Assembly (NCBI RefSeq): GCF_033118175.1
Contig: NW_026870965.1
Coordinates: 744,001 to 808,000 of the forward strand
Direction of reading: 5' to 3'
DNA: 64,000 nucleotides
Source: Dama dama
Taxonomy: Eukaryota; Chordata; Mammalia; Artiodactyla; Cervidae
Part shown: positions 48,451-58,651 of the stretch, in pieces
Layout: each line of letters begins with the position of its first letter
Position numbering within the stretch: position 1 is the stretch's first letter
Translations under genes and position numbers: made by a program
The notes under the pieces: generated by a model
Databases searched by the model: none
What the model was told of the DNA's origin: nothing
The model's input: only the letters and a program-made list of their open reading frames with translations

Positions 48451-51400
48451 CATTTGCGAATCACGTGTGTGTCACGTGTGAATCACGTCTGAATCACGTG
48501 TGCGTCACGTGGGAATAACGTGGGAATCACGTGTGTGTCACGTGAAAATCACGTGTGAATCACGTGGAAATCACGTGTAAGTCAAGTGTGCATCACGTGC
48601 GAATCACGTGTGAAACACGTGTGTGTCACGTGTGAATCACGTCTGAATCAAGTGCACGTCACATGGGAATCACGTGTGAATCACGTGTGCAAAACGTGGG
48701 AATCACGTGTGAATCACGTCTGCGTCACTTGGAAATAAAGTGGTTGTCACGTCTGCCTCACGTGGGATTCACGTGTGAGTCACGTGTGCAATACGTGGAA
48801 ATCATGTGTGAATCACGTGTGCGTCACGTGTGAATCATGTGGGAATCACGTGTGCAGCATGGGGGAATCACGTGTGAATCATTTGTGCGTCATGGGGGAA
48901 TCACGTGGGAATCACGTGTGTAGCACGGGGGAATCACGTGTGAATCATTTGTGCGTCACAGGGGAATCACGAGGAATCACGTGTGCATCACCAGGGAATT
49001 ACGAGTTAATCACGTGTGCGTCACAGGGGAATCACGTGGGAATCACGTGTGAATCACGTTTGCGTGACGGGGGAATCACGTGGGAATCAGTATGGAATCA
49101 CGTGTACGTCACGTGGGAATCACAGGTAAATCACGTGTACGTTACGTGGGAATCACAGGTAAATCACGTGTGCGTCACGTGGAAATCACGTGGGAATCAC
49201 GTGTGGTTCATGGGGAAATTAGTATGGAATCACGTGTACGTCACGTGGGAATCACGTGTAAGTCACGTGTGCGTCAAGTGGAAATCACGTGGGAATCACG
49301 TGCTCGTCACGTGTGTATCACGTGTGAATCACGTGTGCGTCACGTGGGAATCACGTGTGCGTATTGCAGGGATCACGTGGGAAAAACTTGTGAATCACGT
49401 GTGTGTCACGTGGGTATCACGTGTGAAACACGTGCGCGTCACGTGGGAATATCGTGTCAGTCACGTGTGCCTCACGTGGAATTCACGTGTGCGTCACGTG
49501 GGAGTCACGTGTGCATCACGTGTGAATCACTTGTGCTTCACGTGGGAATCAGGTGTGAAACACGTGTGCGTCACTTGGAAATCACGTGTCAGTCACGAGT
49601 GCATTATGTGGGAATCAGGTGTGCGTCACGTGGGAATCACGTGTGCATCACAGGGGAATCACGTGTGAATCACGTGTGTGTCACGGGGGAATCACGTGGG
49701 AATCACGTGTGCATCATAGGGGAATCATGTGTGCGTCACGGGGGAATCACAAGTGAATCACGTGTGCGTTACGAGGGAATCACGAGTGAATCACGTGTGC
49801 GTCACGTGCGAATCACGTGTGAATCACGTGTGCGTCACGGGGGAATCACGTGTGAATCACGTGTGCGTCACGTGCGAATCACGTGTGAAAAACGATGGTG
49901 TCACGGCGGAATCACGTGTGAATCACGTGTGCGACAGGTGGGAATCACGTGTGAAACACGTGTGAGTCACGTGTGCATCACTTGGGAATCACGTGTGAAA
50001 TAACTGTGCGTCACTTGGGAGTCACATGGCATCACGTGTGCATCTCGTGGGACTCACGTGTGCGTCACGTGAGAGTCACGTGAGAATCACGTGTGAATCA
50101 CGTGTGCATCACGTGGGAATCACGTGTGAAACACGTGGGAGTCACGTGTGCATCACGTGGGAATCACGTGTGAAATACCTGTGAGTCACGTGTGCATCAC
50201 TTGGGAATCACGTGTGGATCACGAGGGAATCACGTGTGAAACACGTGTGAGTCACGTGTGCTTCACGTGAAAATGACTTTTGAAACACGTGTGCTACACG
50301 TGGGAATCACGTCTGAATCACGTGTGTGTCACACGGGAATCACGTGTGAAACACGTGTGCGTCATGCGGGAATCATAGGCGAAACACCTGTGCGTCACGT
50401 GGGAGTCACGTGGGAATCACGTGTGAATCACGTGAGCGTCACGTGTGAATCACGTGTGCATTACGTAGGAATCACGTGTCAGTCACTTGTGCATCACGTG
50501 GGAATCACGTTTACGTCATGTGGGAATCACGTTGGAATCACGTGTGCATCCCGAGAGAATCACGTGTGCATCACGTGGGAATCACGTGTCAGTCACGTGT
50601 GCATCACGTGGGAATCACGTGAGAATCATGTGTGCGTCTCGGGGGGATCAAGTGTGAATCACGTGTGCGTCACGTAGGAATCACGTGTGAATCACGTCGT
50701 AACTCGAGATGAGAGTTTCGTCCCTGGCTTCGAATCCAGAGGAATACCAACTTACCACAAGCACCTCAAGAGGAGGCTTCTCTCAGCTACAGGTATGTGA
50801 GAGGGACCCTGAGTTTGTGGCCTCAAGTGGAATGGACACCGAGATGCTCTGACTTGACGTAAGGCCGGATATCCCTGCAGTGAATTGAATGCAGGCTCGT
50901 CTTGCATCTCCCAAGAGGAAGGGATGTCTGAATGCCCTGTGGAGACCACAGAGAAAGACCTAGTTCTCTGCCTCATTGCGACCGGAGGCCTCACATCTTT
51001 TGAAAACTCGAGAGGTGCGCGGAGATCAATGCTTCCAAAGGAGACGATGCCTGACTCCTCTTGAAAATGGATAGGAGTCCCAGGATCCCTATGGCATGTG
51101 GTAAGGGACCCTGGGTCTCCCGCCTCACGTGGAGACGCGTCCCACTTGCCATGCCAAGACTCGAGGAGAATCCCGAGGTGTCCCTCGCACCTAGGCAGGC
51201 TTCCTGACATCGCTGAACAAACACGGGTCTGGAAGGGCCCTCCCCGTCGTAACTCGAGAATATACCCCAGGTTCCGGTCGCAACTTGAGAAAAACCATGA
51301 GACTTCCCCGTCGCCGCGAGATGAGGCCCGATGCCCCTGCACTGCGTGCAGAGCAATTCCGTGTTCCACATCAAACGTGAAAGGAGCCTTGATTTCCTTG

Positions 51401-51890
51401 ATGGCACTCCAGAGAAAACCGAAGATCACTGTCTCAAGTCTAAAGGGATACTGAGGTCACTGTAGCAACACTAAAGGCCTCCGTGGACCCCAAATCAACT
51501 CGAGATGAGAGCTTAGTCCGTGGCTTCGACTGAAGAAGAATACAAACTTTCCACAAGCACCTCAAGAGGAGGCTTCTCTCAGCTATAGGTATGTGAGAGG
51601 GACCCTGAGTTTGTGGCCTCAAGTGGAATGGACACCGAGATCCTCTGATTCGAAGTAAGGCCGGATATCCCTGCAGTGAATTCAAAGCAGGCTCGTCTTG
51701 CATCTCCCAAGACGAAGGGATGTCTGAATCCCCTGTGGAGACCACAGAGAAAGACCTAGTTCTCCGCCTCATCGTGACCGGAGTCCTCACATCCTTTGAA
51801 AACACGTGAGGTCCGCGGAGATCAATGCTTCCAAAGGAGACGATGCCTGACTCCTCTTGAAAATGGATAGGAGTCCCAGGATCCCTGTGG

Positions 51891-52023
51891 CACGTGGAAA
51901 GGGACCCTGGGTCTCCCGCCTCACGTGGAGATGCGTCCCAATTGCCATGCCAAGACTCGAGGAGAATCCCGAAGTGTCCTTCGCACCTAGGCAGGCTTCC
52001 TGACGTCGCTGAACAAACACGTG
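51891..52023 (+). repeat. Three CACGTG sites within a 795-bp monomer (representative)
   Basis: Canonical CACGTG palindromes lie at 51891-51896, 51922-51927 and 52018-52023 in the monomer starting at 51499. The first two are exactly 31 bp apart, one subrepeat. Equivalent sites recur in many, not all, other monomers; some are decayed to CACATG or lost as AACACTTG. Binding by any factor is not shown. Confidence 0.85.
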
Positions 52024-53882
52024 TCTGGAAGGGCCCTCCCTGTTGTAACTCAAGATTATGCCCCAGGTTCTGGCCGCAACTCGAGAAAAACAATGAGACT
52101 TCCCCCTCGCTGCGAGATGAGGCCCGATTCCCCTGCACTGCGTGCAGAGCAATTCCGTGTTCCTCATCCAATGTGAAAGGAGCCTGGATTTCCTTGATGG
52201 CACTCCAGAGAAAACCCAAGATCACTGTCTCAAGTCTAGAGGGATCATGAGGTCACTGTAGCAACATGAAAGGGCTCCGTGGACCCCAAATCAACTGGAG
52301 ATGAGAGCTTAGTCCCTGGCTTCGACTCAAGAGGAATACCAACTTTCCACAAGCACCTCCAGAGGAGGCTTCTCTCAGCTACAGGTATGAGAGAGGGACC
52401 CTGAGTGTGTGGCCTCAAGTGGAATGGACACCGAGATGCTCTGACTCGAAGTAAGGCCTGATATCCCTGCAGGGAATTCAATGCATGCTCGTCTTGCATC
52501 TCCGAAGAAGAAGGGATGTCTGAATGCCCTGTGGAGACCACAGAGAAAGACCTAGTTTTCCGCCTCATCGCGACCGGAGGCCTCACATCCTTTGAAAACT
52601 CGAAAGGTCCGTGGAGATCAATGCTTCCAAAGGAGACGATGCCTGACTCCTCTTGAAAATGGATAGGAGTCCCAGGAACCCTGTGGCACGAGGAAAGGGA
52701 CACTGGGTCTCCTGCCTCACATGGAGATGCGTCCCAATTGCCATGCCAAGACTCGAGGAGAATCCCGAGGTGGCCCTCGCACCTAGGCAGGCGTCCTGAC
52801 GTCGATGAAGAAACACGTGTCTGGAAGGGCCCTCCTGGTCGTAACTCAAGAATATACCCCAGGTTCCGGACGCAACTCGAGAAAAACCATGAGACTTCCC
52901 CCTCGCCGCGAGATGAGGCCCGATTCCCCTGCACTACATGCAGAGCAATTCCGTGTTCCACATCAAACGTGAAAGAAGCCTGGATTTCCTTGATGGCACT
53001 CCAGAGAAAACCCAAGATCACTGGCTCAAGTCTAGAGGGATCCTGAGGTCACTGTAGCAAGACGAAAGGCTCCGTGGACCCCAAATTAACTCGAGATGAG
53101 AGCTTAGACCCTGGCTTCGACTCAAGAGGAATACCGACTTTCCACAAGCACCTCAAGAGGAGGCTTCTCTCAGCTACAGGTATGTGAGAGGGACCCTGAG
53201 TTTGTGGCCTCAAGTGGAATGGACACCGAGATGCTCTGACTCGACGTAAGGCCGGATATCCCTGCAGTGAATTGAATGCAGGCTCGTCTTGCATCTCCCA
53301 AGACGAAGGGATGTCTGAATGCCCTGTGGAGACCACAGAGAAAGACCTAGTCCTCCGCCTCATCGCGACCGGATTCCTCAGATCCTTTGAAAACTCGAGA
53401 GGTCCACGGAGATCAATGCTTCCAAAGAGACGATGCCTGACTCCTCTTGAAAATGGATAGGAGTCCCAGGATCCCTGTGGCACATGGTAAGGGACCCTGG
53501 GTCTCCCGCCTCACGTGGAGACGCGTCCCACTTGCCATGTCAAGATTCGAGGAGAATCCCGAGGTGTCCCTCACACCTAGGCAGGAGTCCTGACTCGCTG
53601 AACAAACACGTGTCTGGAAGGGCCCTCCGCGTCGTAACTCGAGAATACACCCCAGGTTCCGGCTGCCACTCGAGAAAAACCATGAGACTTCCCCCTCGCC
53701 GCGAGATGAGGCCCGATTCCCCTGCACTGCGTGCAGAGCAATTCCGTGTTCCACATCAAACGTGAAAGGAGCCTTGATTTCCTTGATGGCTCTCCAGAGA
53801 AAACCCAAGATCACTGTCTCAAGTCTAGAGGGATCCTGAGGTCACTGTAGCAAGACGAAAGGCTCCGTGGACCCCAAATCAA

Positions 53883-54063
53883 CTCGAGATGAGAGCTTAG
53901 TCCCTGGCTTCGACTCAAGAGGAATACCAACTTTCCAGAAGCACCTCAAGAGGAGGCTTCTCTCAGCTACAGGTATGTGAGAGGGACCCTGAGTTTGTGG
54001 CCTCAAGTGGAATGGACACCGAGATGCTCTGACTCGAAGTAAGGCCGGATATCCCTGCAATGA
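53883..54063 (+). repeat. Representative 31-bp subrepeat ladder within a 795-bp monomer
   Basis: Successive subrepeats start at 53883 (CTCGAGATGAG), 53914 (CTCAAGAGGAATACC), 53945 (CTCAAGAGGAGGC), 53976 (TGTGAGAGGGACC), 54002 (CTCAAGTGGAATGG) and 54033 (CTCGAAGTAAGG), with steps of 31, 31, 31, 26 and 31 bp. The monomer (795 bp) is not a whole multiple of 31, so small indels such as the 26-bp step became fixed before the monomer was amplified. Confidence 0.88.
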
Positions 54064-55473
54064 ATTGAATGCAGGCTTGTCTTGCATCTCCCAAGACGAA
54101 GGGATGTCTGAATCCCCTGTGGAGACCACAGAGAAAGCCCTAGTTCTCCAGCTCATCGCTACCGGATTCCTCAGATCCTTTGAAAACTCGAGAGGTCCGC
54201 GGAGATTAGTGCTTCCAAAGGAGATGATGCCTGACTCCTCTTGAAAATGGATAGGAGTCCCAGGATCCCTGTGGCACGTGGAAAGGGACCCTGGGTCTCC
54301 CGCCTCACATGGAGATGCGTCCCAATTGCCATGCCAAGACTCTAGGAGAATCCCGAGGGGTCCCTCGCACCTAGGCATGAGTCCTGACATCGCTGAACAA
54401 ACACTTGTCTGGAAGGGCCCTCCCCGTCGTAACTCGAGAATATACCCCAGGTTCCGGCTGTAACTCGAGAAAAACCATGAGACTTCCCCCTCGCTGCGAC
54501 ATGAGACCCGATTATCTGCACTGCGTGCAGAGCAATTCCGTGTTCCACTTCAAACGTGAAAGGAACCTTGGTTTCCTTGATGGCACTCCAGAGAAAACCC
54601 AAGATCACTGTCTCAAGTCTAGAGGGATCCTGAGGTAACTGTAGCAACACGAAAGGGCTCTGTGGACCCCAAATCAACTCGAGATGAGAGCTTAGTCCCT
54701 GGCTTCGACTCAAGAGGAATACCAACTTTCCACAAGCACCTCAAGAGGAGGCTTCTCTCAGCTACAGGTATGTGAGAGGGACCCTGAGTTTCTGACCTCA
54801 AGTGGAATGGACACCGAGATGCTCTGACTCAAAGTAAGGCCGGATATCCCTGCAGTGAGTTGAATGCAGGCTCGTCTTGCATCTCCCAAGACGAAAGGGT
54901 GTCTGAATGCCCTGTGGAGACCACAGAGAAAGACCTAGTTCTCCGCCTCATCGCGACCGGATTCCTCAGATCCTTTGAAAACTCGAGAGGTCCGCAGAGA
55001 TCAGTGCTTCCAAAGGAGACGATGCCTGATTACTCTTGAAAATGGATAGGAGTCCCAGGTTCCCTGTGGCACGTGGAAAGGGACCCTGGGTCTCCCGCCT
55101 CAGGTGGAGACACGTTCCAATTGCCATGTCAAGACTCGAGGAGAATCCCGAGGTGTCCCTCGCACCTAGGCAGGAGTCCTGACGTCGCTGAACAAACACG
55201 TGTCTGGAAGGGCCCTCCCCGTCGTAAATCGAGAATATACCCCAGGATCCGGCCGCAACTCGAGAAAAACAATGAGACTTCCCCCTCGCTGCGAGATGAG
55301 GCCCGATTCCCATGCACTGCGTGCAGAGCAATTCCGTGTTCCACATCAAACGTGAAAGGAGCCTTGATTTCCTTGATGGCACTCCAGAGAAAACCCAAGA
55401 TCACTGTCTCAAGTCTAGAGGGATCCTGAGGTCACTGTAGCAACACGAAAGGGCTCCATGGACCCCAAATCAA
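53883..55473 (+). repeat. Monomer pair, higher-order copy 1
   Basis: The monomers at 53883 and 54678 share a set of otherwise rare variants with those at 57061 and 57856: CCAGCTCATCGCTACCGG, CGACATGAGACCCGATTATC, GAAAGGAACCTTGG, GAGTTTCTGACCTC and CGAAAGGGTGTCT. The spacing is 3,178 bp, four monomers. Confidence 0.85.
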
Positions 55474-56265
55474 CTCGAGATGAGAGCTTAGTCCCTGGCT
55501 TCGACTCAAGAGGAGTACCAACTTTCCACAAGCACCTCAAGAGGAGGCTTCTGTTAGCTACAGGTATGTGAGAGGGACCCTGAGTTTGTGGCCTTAAGTG
55601 GAATTTACACCGAGATGCTCTGACTCGAAAGGCCGGATATCCCTGCAGTGAATTGAATGCAGGCTCTTCTTGCATCTCCCAAGACGAAGTTATGTCTGAA
55701 TCCCCTGTGGAGCCCACAGAGAAAGACCTAGTTCTCCGCCTCATCACGACCGGAGGCCTCACATCCTTTGAAAATTCGAGAGGTCCGCGGAGATCAATGT
55801 TTCCAAAGGAGACGATGCTTGACTCCTCTTGAAAATTGATAGGAGTCCTAGGATCCCTGTGGCACGTGAAAAGGGGCCCTGGGTCTCCCGCCTCACGTGG
55901 AGATGCGTCCCACTTGCCATGCCAAGACTCGAGGAGAATCCCGAGGTGTCCCTCGCACCTAGGCAGGAGTCCTGACTTCGCTGAACAAACACGGGTCTGG
56001 AAGGGCCCTCCCCGTCGTAAATCAATAATATACCCCAGGTTCCGGCCGCAACTCGAGAAAAACCATGAGACTTCCCCCTCGCCGCGAGATGAGGCCCGAT
56101 TCCCCTGCACTGCGTGCAGAGCAATTCCGTGTTCCACATCAAACGTGAAAGGAGCCTTGATTTCCTTGATGGCTCTCCAGAGAAAACCCAAGATCACTGT
56201 CTCAAGTCTAGAGGGATCCTGAGGTCACTGTAGCAAGACGAAAGGCTCCGTGGACCCCAAATCAA

Positions 56266-57060
56266 CTCGAGATGAGAGCTTAGTCCCTGGCTTCGACTCA
56301 AGAGGAATACCAACTTTCCAGAAGCACCTCAAGAGGAGGCTTCTCTCAGCTACAAGTATGTGAGAGGGACCCTGAGTTTGTGGCCTCAAGTGGAATGGAC
56401 ACCGAGATGCTCTGACTCGAAGTAAGGCCGGATATCCCTGCAATGAATTGAATGCAGGCTCGTCTTGCATCTCCCAAGACGAAGGGATGTCTGAATCCCC
56501 TGTGGAGACCACAGAGAAAGCCCTAGTTCTCCAGCTCATCGCTACCGGATTCCTCAGATCCTTTGAAAACTCGAGAGGTCCGCGGAGATTAGTGCTTCCA
56601 AAGGAGATGATGCCTGACTCCTCTTGAAAATGGATAGGAGTCCCAGGATCCCTGTGGCACGTGGAAAGGGGCCCTGGGTCTCCCGCCTCACGTGGAGATG
56701 CGTCCCACTTGCCATGCCAAGACTCGAGGAGAATCCCGAGGTGTCCCTCGCACCTAGGCAGGAGTCCTGACTTCGCTGAACAAACACGGGTCTGGAAGGG
56801 CCCTCCCCGTCGTAAATCAATAATATACCCCAGGTTCCGGCCGCAACTCGAGAAAAACCATGAGACTTCCCCCTCGCCGCGAGATGAGGCCCGATTCCCC
56901 TGCACTGCGTGCAGAGCAATTCCGTGTTCCACATCAAACGTGAAAGGAGCCTTGATTTCCTTGATGGCTCTCCAGAGAAAACCCAAGATCACTGTCTCAA
57001 GTCTAGAGGGATCCTGAGGTCACTGTAGCAAGACGAAAGGCTCCGTGGACCCCAAATCAA
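56266..57060 (+). repeat. Chimeric 795-bp monomer
   Basis: The first half matches the monomer at 57061 (TACAAGTATG, CCAGCTCATCGCTACCGG, GGAGATTAGTGC). The second half matches the preceding monomer at 55474 (AGTCCTGACTTCGC, CGTAAATCAATAATATACC). The switch lies between about 56610 and 56770. This is direct evidence of exchange or conversion within a monomer. Confidence 0.8.
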
Positions 57061-58651
57061 CTCGAGATGAGAGCTTAGTCCCTGGCTTCGACTCAAGAGG
57101 AATACCAACTTTCCAGAAGCACCTCAAGAGGAGGCTTCTCTCAGCTACAAGTATGTGAGAGGGACCCTGAGTTTGTGGCCTCAAGTGGAATGGACACCGA
57201 GATGCTCTGACTCGAAGTAAGGCCGGATATCCCTGCAATGAATTGAATGCAGGCTCGTCTTGCATCTCCCAAGACGAAGGGATGTCTGAATCCCCTGTGG
57301 AGACCACAGAGAAAGCCCTAGTTCTCCAGCTCATCGCTACCGGATTCCTCAGATCCTTTGAAAACTCGAGAGGTCCGCGGAGATTAGTGCTTCCAAAGGA
57401 GATGATGCCTGACTCCTCTTGAAAATGGATAGGAGTCCCAGGATCCCTGTGGCACGTGGAAAGGGACCCTGGGTCTCCCGCCTCACATGGAGATGCGTCC
57501 CAATTGCCATGCCAAGACTCTAGGAGAATCCCGAGGGGTCCCTCGCACCAAGGCATGAGTCCTGACGTCGCTGAACAAACACTTGTCTGGAAGGGCCCTC
57601 CCCGTCGTAACTCGAGAATATACCCCAGGTTCCGGCTGTAACTCTAGAAAAACCATGAGACTTCCCCCTCGCTGCGACATGAGACCCGATTATCTGCACT
57701 GCGTGCAGAGCAATTCCGTGTTCCACTTCAAACGTGAAAGGAACCTTGGTTTCCTTGATGGCACTCCAGAGAAAACCCAAGATCACTGTCTCAAGTCTAG
57801 AGGGATCCTGAGGTCACTGTAGCAACACGAAAGGGCTCTGTGGACCCCAAATCAACTCGAGATGAGAGCTTAGTCCCTGGCTTCGACTCAAGAGGAATAC
57901 CAACTTTCCACAAGCACCTCAAGAGGAGGCTTCTCTCAGCTACAGGTATGTGAGAGGGACCCTGAGTTTCTGACCTCAAGTGGAATGGACACCGAGATGC
58001 TCTGACTCAAAGTAAGGCCGGATATCCCTGCAGTGAGTTGAATGCAGGCTCGTCTTGCATCTCCCAAGACGAAAGGGTGTCTAAATGCCCTGTGGAGACC
58101 ACAGAGAAAGACCTAGTTCTCCGCCTCATCGCGACCGGATTCCTCAGATCCTTTGAAAACTCGAGAGGTCCGCGGAGATCAGTGCTTCCAAAGGAGACGA
58201 TGCCTGACTCCTCTTGAAAATGGATAGGAGTCCCAGGTTCCCTGTGGCACGTGGAAAGGGACCCTGGGTCTCCCGCCTCAGGTGGAGACACGTTCCAATT
58301 GCCATGTCAAGACTCGAGGAGAATCCCGAGGTGTCCCTCGCACCTAGGCAGGAGTCCTGACGTCGCTGAACAAACACGTGTCTGGAAGGGCCCTCCCCGT
58401 CGTAAATCGAGAATATACCCCAGGTTCCGGCCGCAACTCGAGAAAAACAATGAGACTTCCCCCTCGCCGCGAGATGAGGCCCGATTCCCATGCACTGCGT
58501 GCAGAGCAATTCCGTGTTCCACATCAAACGTGAAAGGAGCCTTGATTTCCTTGATGGCACTCCAGAGAAAACCCAAGATCACTGTCTCAAGTCTAGAGGG
58601 ATCCTGAGGTCACTGTAGCAACACGAAAGGGCTCCGTGGACCCCAAATCAA
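57061..58651 (+). repeat. Monomer pair, higher-order copy 2
   Basis: Counterpart of the pair at 53883-55473, four monomers downstream. It differs by a few bases, such as TACAAGTATG in place of TACAGGTATG and AACTCTAGAAAAACC in place of AACTCGAGAAAAACC. Confidence 0.85.

Larger units (their letters stand above)
43639..50700 (+). repeat. 11-bp CACGTG (E-box) satellite array, about 640 copies
   Basis: The basic unit is 11 bp: CACGTG followed by GGAAT, TGCAT, TGCGT, TGAAT, GAAAT, TCAGT or TGAAA. Many stretches alternate two or three types, giving 22-bp and 33-bp steps. CACGTG is the palindromic canonical E-box core, and most copies retain it or differ by one base. Common deviations are CATGTG and CACATG, the expected products of methyl-CpG decay. 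Peptide-like frames here repeat every 11 residues because 33 bp is three units read in three frames, so they are not genes. It may correspond to the short (about 22-23 bp) satellites reported in sheep and cattle, some with an 11+12 bp substructure; that is recollection, untested. Confidence 0.95.

Noticed and set aside
49080..50003. Plus-strand frame of 307 codons with an 11-residue repeat
   Set aside because: It is the 11-bp DNA repeat read in three frames; the peptide has no independent constraint, and overlapping frames are open too.
43639..50700. CRISPR-like direct repeats
   Set aside because: Units are contiguous 11-bp repeats without unique spacers or cas genes, and the context is a eukaryotic satellite.
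52245..53021. Recurring minus-strand frames of about 180-260 codons in each 795-bp monomer
   Set aside because: 795 bp is divisible by three, so the same chance frame recurs in each monomer. Frames are broken in some monomers by random indels and stops, and the sequence resolves into 31-bp subrepeats.
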